NCBI RefSeq assembly: GCF_033807715.1
Contig: NC_084592.1
Coordinates: 27,461,919 to 27,525,918, forward strand
Direction of reading: 5' to 3'
Source of the DNA: Cololabis saira
Taxonomy: Eukaryota > Chordata > Actinopteri > Beloniformes > Belonidae
Length of the DNA: 64,000 nucleotides
The translations under genes and the position numbers were made by a program. This document shows, piece by piece, positions 10,975 through 20,890 of this stretch. Numbering within the stretch: position 1 is the stretch's first letter; every line of letters starts with the position of its first letter. The notes below the pieces were generated by a model. It made no database searches, was not told the DNA's origin, and worked only from the letters and a program-made list of their open reading frames with translations.

Positions 10975-11205
10975 GCTCAGAACCATGGAGGTCTGCTGTA
11001 TTCTATCCCAGTTGTCATCAGGTGAGCAGGAGGGTATACCCTGGATGTGTTGCCGGTCTGCTGCAGGGCCACACGGAGACAAACAATGCACACATAAGGG
11101 CAATTTAGAATCGCCAATGAGCCTAACATGCATGCGTTGGGACTCGAGTAGCTGGAAGCTGGAGAACACAGAGAAAACATGCAAATTCTACACAGACCAA
11201 ATATC
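10975..11205 (-). mobile_element. L2-like LINE 3' region fragment
   Basis: The plus strand reads CTATCCCAG..GTCATCAGGTGAG, ACCCTGGATGTGTTGCCGGT, GGCAATTTAGAATCGCCAAT and CATGCAAATTCTACACAGA. These are diverged versions of the blocks seen in the fish LINE tail at 57896-58165. Because that tail ends in (ATGG)n on the opposite strand, this copy is on the minus strand. Confidence 0.7.
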
Positions 11206-11215
11206 CTGGCAAAGG

Positions 11216-12419
11216 TTTTAGGAAGGGTGTTCCACAATAAATTAAATGACATGCAACTTGACAGATTACAAATTATACCTCACTGATGGAACTCCCCCTG
11301 TGATGTAAACCTCTGGTCACCAAAATAGGCTTACTCATGTTCGAGAGCAAATCAGTCAGATCTGATTCAATATGTATAACCTTGTAGATAAAGTACATTA
11401 CGTCATATAGCCTCATCCCACTAATCTTACATTGAAGTGACAGTCATTTTTTTTTCTTTTCTTGTTCCCTAGATATGTTCAACACACTAAACACAAGATA
11501 TATTCCATTAAATTTTTACCCTTTCCTTATTTGGAGCTATTAATTCCACAAAGCTCAAAAACGTGGGAAATGTACCCTGTCATCTGATAAACACATAATC
11601 TTTAGGTATAAAATGTATTGAAGTCTACAACACATGCTATGTGTTCACATGGATGAATGTTCATTCTCCATCCAATTCTACATAATTCATTGGCTATGTT
11701 CTCCTGATCAAAGATTTAGCTCATGTGTTTCGGGGCGTGATGGGCTGGCTGTCTCTTATACATGATATGTTTATCTCCCACATGAAAATGTGGGTGGTCT
11801 TTATCTCACTGATATGTGACACAGTACAATGTCCAACCTACTGAGAGAGGCCTCATGCATCTCCTCTTCATTTATTTGTACCTTTTATTTAAAGTTGCAT
11901 GAAACATGTTTTTCTTTTAACCATTTACGTTTTTGTCTTGGGTAACTCAAGGAACAGTGATGGTGACATTCCTGAAACTTGTATTTGGCACAGGAGTTTT
12001 CTAAGCTCCACCTAATCAAATTAACAACATTTTCTCGTCTGCAGTTAAGCCGCAGACAGTTGATACTGATCCCTCGTTTAGACCGATCTTGCAGCTAGTC
12101 ATGTATTGAATTGGATCAGATTGCTCGTATTTCAGATAAGTAACAACCAGCCAGCTGTTTAAAATCCTGTTTTAATTTCTCTGTCACATGTCGGGTCAAT
12201 AAACTCTGTGCTTCATTGTCAGAAACTTTTTGAGCCATTTGCTTAGGATGTAACTTTCAGTTTGCATGTATCGAACTTAGCTCCCCTTTAACACTATGCT
12301 ATTGTTGGGCTACCGTTCATGTGCTCATGTGAACTCTGAACTTATGAATGCTTATGGACATTTTGACTTTAAAGCCGGCTCAACCCGAAATCAGCTTTAA
12401 TGTGCCTCTCAAAATGGCC
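11216..12419. other. No gene recognised
   Basis: AT-rich DNA leading up to the CpG-rich island. No coding frame or mobile element was identified. Confidence 0.5.
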
Positions 12420-13174
12420 GCCTTGGAAATCTACAAGGACCAGTGTGCCTTGGGGGGGCAGCGCCTAAAGCGGTGCGCGTCCAATCACTGGCCTGGAGCC
12501 TATTACGTCACGTAGACCGCGGAGCACAAATCTCTGTGTCCCCCCAAAAACATTCTCTTTTCTCTTCATCATCTCAGCTCGTCAGCTCTTGGCTCCGTGC
12601 CAAAAGCCCGTCAGGACCACGTCTCTCTCCCCCTCCGAGGCGCACCTGGGGGTCCGCACGCTCCAGCTGCGGCCCGGCGCGCTTCTCCGCTGCGGCTCTC
12701 ATCTCCCACTAACTTTCTCCTCTCTAAGTTTCTCAGATCCGAGTCCGTGATGCCCACGCACTCCTCAGCCATAAGATGGGAGCCCGCTGCGACTAAAAGC
12801 TACGACTGAAACCCCCTTTCCCCGCTCCCAGTTTTCTGTTTATATCAGGAATCGGGACGTCTCGAATACGGACTGCCGGCGTCTCGCCTCAGCTGTGAGC
12901 TGCCTTTCCTGGATCCGTGACACCCGCGCTTCGGCGACCGACGAGCAGGGCCGCACGTCTACAAGTGACCGGCCCCCGCCGCGCCGCGAAGCGCGTGAGA
13001 AGGCTCCGTTCGATCCGAAGGCACGGCCCGGCCCGAGGCGGCACTCCACCGCCGTCCCGTTTTGTTTCAGGGGAAGGAGACGGGAACCGAGAGACTTTGA
13101 CTGGGAAATCCTGGCAGAAACGCGACCCGCAGTCAACAGAGCCCGCAGCTTCCCGATCCGGACCCAGAGGAGGC
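12420..13174 (+). promoter_or_regulatory. CpG-rich island, candidate promoter and 5' UTR
   Basis: About 750 bp with abundant CpG (for example CGGCCCGGCGCGCTTC, CCGCCGCGCCGCGAAGCGCG) stands out from flanking AT-rich DNA. A cAMP-response-like TTACGTCACGT lies at about 12504-12514. Short ATG frames, such as an 18-codon one at about 12750, could be upstream ORFs. Acceptor-like pyrimidine tracts ending in CAG occur at about 12850 and 13070. The direction is inferred from the short ORF with a good start context at its 3' edge. It could instead be a GC-rich part of an unrecognised mobile element. Confidence 0.45.
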
Positions 13175-13267
13175 ATGAAGTTTTATGGTTCTGGGGATCA
13201 GTTTAATCTAGAGCGGTTCAGAGCTAAATTTGTGTTTAATGAAGTTACTGTTCATATTACTGTGTAA
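13175..13267 (+). CDS. Short ORF (30 aa) at the edge of the CpG island
   Basis: ATG at 13175 follows GAGGAGGC, a favourable Kozak-like context (G at -3 counted from GGC, A after ATG). The frame begins MKFYGSGDQFNLERF and stops after 30 residues. No family recognised. If this is the start of a host gene, the coding part would have to splice out within it, but no strong GT donor is visible in the first codons. May be chance. Confidence 0.2.
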   Translation: MKFYGSGDQFNLERFRAKFVFNEVTVHITV

Positions 13268-13845
13268 CGCCGGCAACTACCGGCATCATTGTTTGCTTAT
13301 TTTGTGGCGCCATTTTCCGCCAGTTATTCACGTTTTAAACGCTGTGTTTGTCATCCGGTCTGATTGCACGTGGCGTGGCGAGGGCGCTGCCATCTTTAAA
13401 TACCACAGGGCCCCGCCATCTTTAAATAACACAGCCATCTTTGGCCGGCCATGTGCAGTCACGTTGTTTTGAACCACAGAGGTGATCGTGTTTATTATTG
13501 TTTTCGATTTCTTTTCATTCATGCAGTTTCATTTTTATTTTTATTGTTGTTGTTTTTCTTGTTAGTTGATGGTTTTATGTTTTAACTAGTGTGCCATCAA
13601 ATTAAAGGGAACTCCAGAGTGACAAAAAGCACAGATTCAGCTGATCTGAGGTTAAACTATGGCGTGTATAGGTTGTATAGAGTCAGAACAGCACATTGTG
13701 TGTGATTTATATGCCTCTACAGTATGAGCTACCATGCAATGCGGTGATTTGCAAACTCTTCCAGCTGCTAAAGTTTGGTTACATTTTGAGCAATGTCATG
13801 TTGGGCAGAGCATTCCTAGGGATTCTAAATAGATCAAAGGACGAT
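13268..13845. other. No gene recognised
   Basis: Transition from the island into AT-rich DNA. GCCATCTTTAAATA occurs twice (about 13389 and 13417), a short local duplication. Confidence 0.5.
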
Positions 13846-14468
13846 AGGCGCCAAAAAGCGCACCCCCCCCTTCATCTGATTGGTCCATATTTGATAGTTC
13901 CTACTTTCTGCCATAACTTTTGAATGGTTTGACATAGAGAGTCGTGAGTGGTGTCATCGGACTCGGTTTTGAGTCCTTGAACATAATTGGTGCAAATGAT
14001 CCCCGCCCCTTCTTCTGATTGTTCGATATTTGATAGTCCCTATTTTCTGCCATTACTTTTGAATGGTTTGACATAGAGAGTCGTGGGTGGTGTCATCTGA
14101 CTCGGTTTTGAGTACTTGACCTTCATTGGCATGCATTAGCCCGCCCCTTCTTCAGATTGGTAGATATTTGATAGATCCTATTTTCTGCAATAACTTTTGA
14201 ATGGTATGACATACAGAGTCGTGGGTGGTGTCATCAGACTCGGTTTTGACTCCTTCACCTTAATTGGTGCAAATTAGCCTTGCCCCTTCATCTGATTGGT
14301 CGATATCTGATAGTTCCTACTTTCTGCCATAACTTTTGAATGGTTTGATATAGAGAGTTGTGGGTGGTGTCCTCCGCTAAATGTCCAGGCCTGAAGAATT
14401 TACATGCAAGTCATACAAGCGCATCCACTGCAGCACGCCTGAACGTGCACAAGGCTGCGAGGGCAGGT
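13846..14468 (-). repeat. GGGCCC-family repeat, copy A (four 139-bp units)
   Basis: The reverse complement of the family described at 23140-24705. The head (GCACGTTCAGGCGTGCTGCA) lies at 14425-14468, followed leftwards by four units of about 139 bp; the marker TTTTGAATGGTTTGACATA recurs at about 13918, 14057, 14195 and 14334. The left end breaks off within the 458-bp module. Non-coding. Confidence 0.9.
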
Positions 14469-14912
14469 AAAATTAAGGGTGTTGTTTGTTTAAGTACAGT
14501 TCAGCTTCAAACAACTTCTTCCTTTAACACTGTTTGGTACTGTCATGTGATACCTATGGTTCTTGAGTACACATTGTACTCACTCATTCCTCAGGTGGCT
14601 GGAGCTATCTGCTCCATTAGCATTGCTGTCTCCACTTACACACTGGAACCAAATGCAGTTTGGAGCTTCAGTAGTTTGCTTATACTAAAATAACTGATGT
14701 AAACCTACTCTGATAAATGAAGTGACGACTGAAAGAAAACACATTCGACCAAATGCTTCCAATTTCCGTGAGCGCTGTGTATCATTTTAACACTAATCTG
14801 GAAGATTTCAGTAAAAAAAAAAAACAAAGAAGACTAAAAAGGTAGTTGAGGAATGTTTGTGGAAAGTATAAGGGATAAATTATGTGCCATACACATAACA
14901 CAAAATCAATAC
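14469..14912. other. No gene recognised
   Basis: Unique-looking spacer between GGGCCC copy A and the next hAT element. Confidence 0.5.
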
Positions 14913-14920
14913 ACGTTCAG

Positions 14921-16017
14921 TAGGGGTGTAACGGTATTTGTATTCGTCCCGTCCCGTTACGGTACGTGCATCACGGTTCGGTGCACGCAGTCATACGGCG
15001 AATACGTCTGACTGAGTTAAAAAAAAAAAAATAAATCAATGTCTTAGTCAGTCCCCAGGTGGCGGTAATAGGCCTAAAAGCTGCCAGCAACCGCCATTAC
15101 GGAAAAAGAAGAAGGCGAAGAAGAAGAAGATGCAACAAACAGATGCAACAAACTGAAGAAGAAAGTCACATGTCAAGTGTAGAAATAGAGCTAGGGGAGC
15201 CGCATGCTTCGTTTAAATCAGGAGCATAGGCGCCGAATTATGTTTTTGCCGAGGTCGGCGGCGCGCAACAGGACGCACGGCGCGAAAAGCTGGCGGCAGA
15301 CCGTGCGCTCTAGCGCCGAGGCATCACATACACTATCAATGGCAAAGCCGGCGGCGGCTGCCGCTGTGCGCCCTTTGTGAAAACTGCTTTAGCCAATCAG
15401 TGATTGTTGACATGGGGGCTCGCCTGCTCGGCCCTCCCCGTGGGAGCTCGGCCATCTCCCCGAAGCACCCAGGGTTCCTGTGCGATACGTCAGTGGAAAC
15501 GCATCACCCCGATATGCCCATCACCGGAGGTAGGAAAAACAAAACAGCTGCCCAACAACTTATCCCCGCTGCTTTTAAGCAGCGTCTAGATGTGAAAGCA
15601 GACAGGGCCAAAGACATTACCGAAGCAATTGGCATATTTCAAAATCTATGCACCCATATGCAGAAGTAGAGGAGCCCGGGTTCAAGTATTTATTAAAAGT
15701 GCTCGAGCCTCGTTACAATGTCCCATCCCGCGCTCACATAAACCAGTCCGTGGTAAAATTAAAAACACTAATGCACAAGTTAAATGTTTTATTCTATTTA
15801 TTTTACACTTTAATAAGAGATGCTTTTTAGTTTTGTAGCCAATTGAACAAACTTTAACTTTCAAATGCTATGATCAAAATAAAGGAAGAAAAAACTCGTC
15901 TTATACATTTGGGACTTTTTGTATTTTTTTTCCCGTTGTACCGAACCCGTACCGAACCGTGACCCCTAAACCGAGGTACGTACCGAACCGTGACTTGTGT
16001 GTACCGTTACACCCCTA
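14921..16017 (+). mobile_element. hAT element with 8-bp target duplication and transposase scrap
   Basis: A 1097-bp element with ends TAGGGGTGTAACGGTA and TACCGTTACACCCCTA, with subterminal TCACGGTTCGGT / ACCGAACCGTGA. ACGTTCAG is duplicated at 14913-14920 and 16018-16025. It contains a decayed transposase piece (15524-15790) and a GC-rich segment at about 15232-15395. It is internally deleted and cannot move itself. Confidence 0.93.
15524..15790 (+). pseudogene. hAT transposase fragment (Ac/ZBED-like), frameshifted
   Basis: Two overlapping frames together match the N-terminal-to-middle part of hAT (ZBED1-like) transposases. The first contains AAFKQRLDVKADRAKDITEA, the second HPYAEVEEPGFKYLLKVLEP and continues RYNVPSRAHINQSV. 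The frame change is near 15640-15650. The block E-x-x-G-F-x-x-L-x-x-x-L-E-P-R-Y is characteristic of the family just upstream of the RNase H-like domain. None of the RNase H or dimerisation domains remain. The host element has the matching TIR and 8-bp duplication. Confidence 0.85.
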
Positions 16018-16025
16018 ACGTTCAG

Positions 16026-16388
16026 TGTTTTATATGAGCACCAAATCTGAAAGGGATAACTGATTTTTTTCTGGACATTTTGATTTCATTGTTACGTTTC
16101 TTCAGTCTTACATTTAATGTGTTATATTGTTGGGTGGGGTCAATTTAGGGATAGTCATAACTTAAATGAAAAAAAATGAAAAAAACTAAAACATAAGTGA
16201 TATGAACGCATGATAGTCCTGACTAAATAAAAAATAAATGAGGGAAAACAGTAGCCACACAAGGCTGACTGTCACTGAATTGTAGAGACAACTTTTTTAG
16301 CATTTGATGTTTTACCACGTAATTGCTGAGGAAAAAAAGGATACAAGAACTTGACTAACCTGAATGTGCGGGGAAATTTAAAATGAAT
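16026..16388. other. No gene recognised
   Basis: AT-rich spacer between the hAT element and GGGCCC copy B. Confidence 0.5.
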
Positions 16389-17799
16389 TAAAGCTGCAGG
16401 CAGCGATGAACGGGCCCTCGCACTCACGGCCACCGCCCCCCATAAGCATATCAGAAATGACACCACTCACGACTTCCTATGTCAAACCGTTCAAAAGTTA
16501 TAGCATAAAAAAGAGACAACCAATCAAAAGAAGGGGCGGGGCTAATTTTCACCAATTATGGTCAAGGACTGAATACCGAGTCCCATGACACCACCCACGA
16601 CTCTTTATGTCAAACCATTCAAAAGTTATGGCAGAGAAAAGAATTCTAGGGGGCGCTGTTGAGCCCTTAGGCCACCACGCCCATTAATGCAAACCATGAA
16701 ATATCAAATTTATCGCCAGGCCTGGCTTACATGCAAAATTTGGTGACTTTTGGAGAACTATCAAATATGGACCAATCAGATGAAGGGGGGGCGCGCTTTT
16801 TGGCGTCTAGCGTCGCCACAGTAACACTTTTGAAAGAGAAAAGTAATGCGCATAGTCGCAGGATGGAGACGCAAATTTTGATGTATAACACATCTGGGTT
16901 CACGATACAGTTCGGGCCGTATTAATTCTCGAAGGAATGGCATATATTGCTCCAAAATGACACGATTAATTCAGAATGTTCAAAATGGCCGACTTCCTGT
17001 TCGGTTTCGGCCATGGCGCCAAGAGACTTTTCTTTAAGTTGCGACATGATACAGGTGTGTACCGATTTTCGTTCATGTACGTCAAACCGTATTATGGGGC
17101 TTGAGGCGCAACGTTTTTTCTGTCTGAACCAACCAGATGAAGGGTGGGCGCGCTTTTTGGCGTCTAGCGTCGCCACGGTAAAGCTTTTGAAAGAGAAAAG
17201 TAATGCGTGTTGTTGCAGGATGGACACGCACATTTTGATGTATAACACACTTGGGGGCATGTTACGGTTCGGGCCGTATTAACTGCCGAAGGAATGGCAT
17301 AAATTGCGCCAAAGTGACACGGTTAATTCAAAATGGCCGACTTCCTGTTCGGTTTCGGCCATGTCGCCAAGATACTTTTCTTTAAGTTGTGTACTGATAC
17401 AGGTGTGTAGCGATTTTCGTGCATGTACGTCAAACCGTATTGTGGGGCTTGAGGCACAAAGTTTTCCGGGGGGCGCTGTTGAGCCATTTTGCCACGCCCA
17501 TTAATGCAAACCATTAAATATCAAATTTTTCGCCAGGCCTGACTTGCATGCAAAATTTGGTGACTTTTTGGGCACGTTTAGGGGGGCAAAAAGGCCCTCC
17601 TTTCGTCAGAAGAAAAAAAAAGAAAGAAAGAAAGAAAGAAAAAAAATTCCTACAGATACAATAGGGCCTTCGCACTGAAGGTGCTCGGGCCCTAAAAATT
17701 CCTACAGATACAATAGGGCCTTCGCACTGAAGGTGCTCGGGCCCTAAAAATTCCTACAGATACAATAGGGCCTTCGCACTGTAAGTACTCGGGCCCTAA
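16389..17799 (+). repeat. GGGCCC-family repeat, copy B, with triplicated 3' end
   Basis: Starts TAAAGCTGCAGGCAGCGATG and ends GGGCCCTAA. It has two 139-bp units, a 458-bp-type module present once complete and once with a junction deletion, then an A-rich link and three tandem copies of a roughly 56-bp terminal module (17643-17799) carrying TACAGATACAATAGGGCC. No coding function. Similar frames in every copy reflect repeat identity. Confidence 0.93.
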
Positions 17800-18012
17800 C
17801 TAAGACATTAATATTACATTTTATCTGCTATATAGTATTGCAGATAGGGCTGCAACTAACGACTATTTTAATAGTCGACTAGTCACCGACTATTGAAACG
17901 ATTAGTCGACTAATGGGATAATTAGTAATTTTTTCTTAAATTTAGTATGTCGCTTTAATTATGTGGCAAATGATAATAAACACGAGAAAGATGGGTACTT
18001 CAATGAAAAATA

Positions 18013-18373
18013 CAGGACTGTCTCAGAAAATTAGAATATTGTGATAAAGTCCTTTATTTTCTGTAATGCAAAAATGTCATACATTCTGGATTCATTACAA
18101 ATCAACTGAAATATTGCAAGCCTTCTATTATTTTAATATTGCTGATCATGGCTTACAGCTTAAGAAAACTCAAATATCCTATCTAAAATGTTTTTAATAT
18201 TCTGGGAATCTTAAGCTGTAAGCCATAATCAGCAATATTAAAATAATAAAAGGCTTGCAATATTTCAGTTGATTTGTAATTAATCCAGAATGTATGACAT
18301 TTTTGTTGTTTTAATTGCATTACAGAAAATAAAGAACTTTGTCACAATATTCTTATTTTCTGAGACAGTCCTG
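18013..18373. mobile_element. Tc1-like MITE nested in the hAT element
   Basis: A 361-bp element between TA 18011-18012 and TA 18374-18375, starting CAGGACTGTCTCAGAAAAT and ending TTTTCTGAGACAGTCCTG. The arms are complementary for about 150 bp, including TTGCAAGCCTT/AAGGCTTGCAA and GCTTACAGCTTAAG/CTTAAGCTGTAAGC. This is the long-TIR, internally deleted form of a Tc1 family; no transposase remains. Confidence 0.93.
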
Positions 18374-18571
18374 TAGATATTTTATTCAACTTTGCCCCTG
18401 TTCATACAAAAAATTAATAAAATGTCCTATTTAAAACCAAGGACAGGCACAGTGATCAGTCAGACATAAATCCATGAATAAATAAACCTCTGTCCATTAT
18501 TTTTCATTTTTTAAGAACAGGCAAATGTGTTATATAAAAAATAAGATAAAACGTATCATATTTTTTCTGTA

Positions 18572-18826
18572 TCAAGTGGGTGAAATCGGTTCTGGATGGC
18601 AGGACGTTCTCTGGGTTGAACTGGTGTATAATTTGTTGAAACTCGTCACCCAGACCCGACGTGCTTTCTCTTCAAATGCTCGCATTACCAACGTGCTCCC
18701 GTGATAAGCATGGTCAGCTTTGCAAACCTTGCAAGTCATCTTTTTATTTACCGTATCCAGGCTAAAAGGCTCCAAAACTTTAGAAGTTTTGCTACATGCA
18801 GCTGCTACAGGACGGGACGCCGTCAT
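18572..18826 (-). pseudogene. BED-type zinc finger remnant of hAT transposase
   Basis: The minus-strand frame contains FSLDTVNKKMTCKVCKADHA then YHGSTLVMRAF. The V-N-K-K-x-x-C-K-x-C spacing and the YHGST block are typical of BED fingers at the N-terminus of hAT (ZBED) transposases. The expected zinc-binding His pair after the YHGST block is replaced by FEEKARR, so the finger is broken. Downstream sequence of the frame is unrelated. No DDE-like region remains. Confidence 0.8.
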
Positions 18827-19032
18827 TATTGTTTACCCGCTACCGCTCGGCAGAGACGCTATCGCGCATGCGCGACTCTCGGCAGAGATTGTATTGAAGT
18901 GCGAGGCCTCACTCCATTGGAAAAACACGTCTGGCGACAATTGTCGACAATGGAATTCATTGTCGACAATTTTGATTATCGATTTTTGACGACAACGTCG
19001 ACGAATCGTTGCAGCCCTAATTGCAGATAGAG

Positions 19033-19120
19033 TGTTAATCAGAATCAGAAAGACGTTTATTGCCAAGTAGTGTAACACACAGAAGGAATTTGTCGTGGTG
19101 ATTGGTTCAATACAAAAGCG
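19033..19120. mobile_element. LINE tail fragment (CAGAATCAGAA family)
   Basis: ATCAGAATCAGAAAGACGTT then TATTGCCAAGTAGTG and GAAGGAATTTGTCGTGGTG match a tail family common in fish LINEs as I recall it. The same family occurs at 44328-44410. It lies only 5 bp beyond the hAT target duplication. Confidence 0.55.
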
Positions 19121-19614
19121 CAAATAATATTAAAGTAAAAAATGTACAACAAGTTGGTTCTAAAGTGCCGGAGTAATGACTCTGTCGTGTTTGTACTGAT
19201 AGGATTACTGTGTTCTAATGTGGTATTCTTAATATCAATAACCCATTTAGGCTGAGGATAATCCTGATGGTGATACAACTCAGAAGTCAGTGGAAAAATA
19301 TATTTTTTTAATGTCGAACATTGCACAAGAAATTGCTCCCTCTTATTTCTTTCTTGCTTCCCCATGTATTTCCCTATTATTCCTCTGCTGTATTCCTTTT
19401 TTATTTCATTTTTGCCAGAATTGCACAGTGAACCCATCATCCAAGGCTGCTCAACCATCCATGACCTGAGATTGGAGCTGGGTATCCAAATACAACACGG
19501 CCAATCATCTTTACATTGTGGCTAATGGAGATGTTAGTGGGATGTTTCCAATAACACAGGCACAGTGCCGAGTAGCTACATGAGTTCACACGGAGGTTGA
19601 AGTGACCGCATAAC
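19121..19614. other. No gene recognised
   Basis: AT-rich spacer with no supported coding region. Confidence 0.5.
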
Positions 19615-20890
19615 TTGGAGGGGGGGGGTGCTCAGGGGAGGGTTATTCTGTGTGCTCAAGTTGGGTGACGACGATGGGCTCGCCGTGCTGCCTGGGGGGA
19701 GTCTGCTGGGCTGTGCTGGGCCTCCAAGGGGGAGATGGGAGTGGTGAGTGTATGTTGGTGTCTGTGGGGGTGGGTGTCCTGCGGTGGACTGGCGGCCTGT
19801 TCGGGGTGTGCCCCTGCCTCCCCCTTTAGATGGCTGGGGTGGGCTCCGGCAGACCCCTGTGACCCTGTAAAGGACAAGGCGGGTATATAAGATGGATGGA
19901 TGGATGGATGGATGGATGGATGGATGGATGGATGGATGGATGGATGGATGGATGGATGGATGGATGGATGGATGGATGGATGGATGGATGGATGGATGGA
20001 TGGATGGATGGATGGATGGATGGATGGATCTCTGTTGGCTAACCCGGGTTTGGGACTCCTTGTTGTTGGGCGTGTCTGGGTGGCTCCTTGTCGGGGTTTC
20101 CTGCTCTCTGTGCCCATCTCCGCTTCCCCCCGCTGCCCTTGCAGCTGGGTGCGCCTTTGGCTTTGGGGTTCCCGTTTTTGTTGGGGCGGGTGCCGGCCTG
20201 CTGGCTTCGACGGTCGAGGTGGCCCTGTCTCTCCGGGCAGGCTGGCCTCTCGCCGGGTGGGGGTTGTGGGTCTGGAGGGTGTGGACCTCTTGGACACGTG
20301 ATCGGCCTATGCCGGGTGGCTGGTGCTCGGCTGGGTCCTGGTCCAACATCGTGGGTTTCCTGGCTGCCTCCTCCCGAGGTCATGGGGGCTGTGCCCGGGG
20401 CTTCCCTCTGTCGCCTGCTGGGAGGGGGCGGGACGCACTAGCGGGGGGGATCTCCTCGCGCCCTCTTCTGATCCTCCGTATGGCTGCTGTTGGCCTGGGT
20501 TCTTCCTTGTCGGCTTCTGGTCTCCTGGGTGGCGTGCTTGTGCCCTCTCTCCTCCACTGTAGTTTAGGTAAAACCTTGTTTTCACTTTGCACACACACAG
20601 TTACACAGACATACACACCTGCTCACTCACCTACATACTCACTCCACAGTTTTGGGGGACAGGTAATCACTGTAGCCTAGTCTTGATTCAGTTTTAGAGA
20701 CCTGAAATGGTTGCTGTTTGTGTCTCTGCCTGTTCCCATGTCTGTTCGTTTGATTTCTCTCTTGCAAATTCCAAAGGCTTGTGCCTGTTGTGTGTTTTCC
20801 TGTGTTTCTATCATTTCAGATTTGAAGCGGATGTCACCCCTCAACAACACCCCTAAAACAATAAAATAAAGATATTGCTAGTGATTTGTC
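19615..20890 (+). mobile_element. LINE 3' region with (GATG)n and GC-rich low-complexity tail
   Basis: The plus strand carries GACTGGCGGCCTGTTCGGGG, GGCTGGGGTGGGCTCCGGCA and GACCCCTGTGACCCTGTAAA leading into (GATG)n, the same blocks as the LINE tail at 57896-58037. After the microsatellite, 20040-20570 is G/C-rich low complexity, followed by a CA-rich stretch (20590-20650) and an A-rich end with AATAAAATAAAG near 20870. The long open frames over the GC-rich part are codon-random. Class assignment to an L2-like LINE is from memory. Confidence 0.55.
19891..20029. repeat. (GATG)n microsatellite, about 35 units
   Basis: 139 bp of perfect GATG/ATGG tetranucleotides, an expanded retroposon tail. 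Any frame gives only MDGW or HPSI repeats. Confidence 0.98.

Larger units (their letters stand above)
17845..19019 (-). mobile_element. hAT element with 8-bp target duplication, BED finger scrap and nested MITE
   Basis: A 1175-bp element with ends TAGGGCTGCAACTAACGA and TCGTTGCAGCCCTA. ATTGCAGA is duplicated at 17837-17844 and 19020-19027. The subterminal regions are rich in GTCGAC/TCGACTA motifs. It contains a BED-type zinc-finger remnant on the minus strand and a Tc1-like MITE at 18013-18373. Confidence 0.94.

Noticed and set aside
12840..13206. About 100-residue frames on both strands in the CpG-rich island
   Set aside because: High GC gives few stops; the frames overlap on opposite strands and show no recognised motif. 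Kept only as a regulatory candidate.
13846..14468. CRISPR-like array (four evenly spaced repeats)
   Set aside because: The 139-bp units are contiguous, diverged and part of a dispersed eukaryotic repeat; there are no spacers or cas genes.
16272..17514. Repeated frames of 60-110 residues in the GGGCCC copies
   Set aside because: They coincide with repeat identity among copies, run on both strands and lack starts in a common position.
18011..18375. Candidate microRNA precursor from the long hairpin
   Set aside because: The TA flanks and CAGGACTGTC ends identify it as a Tc1-like MITE; no evidence of processing is visible in sequence.
19576..20680. Frames of over 250 residues on both strands around the GATG repeat
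   Set aside because: They are microsatellite plus GC-rich low-complexity sequence open in several frames at once, with no motifs.
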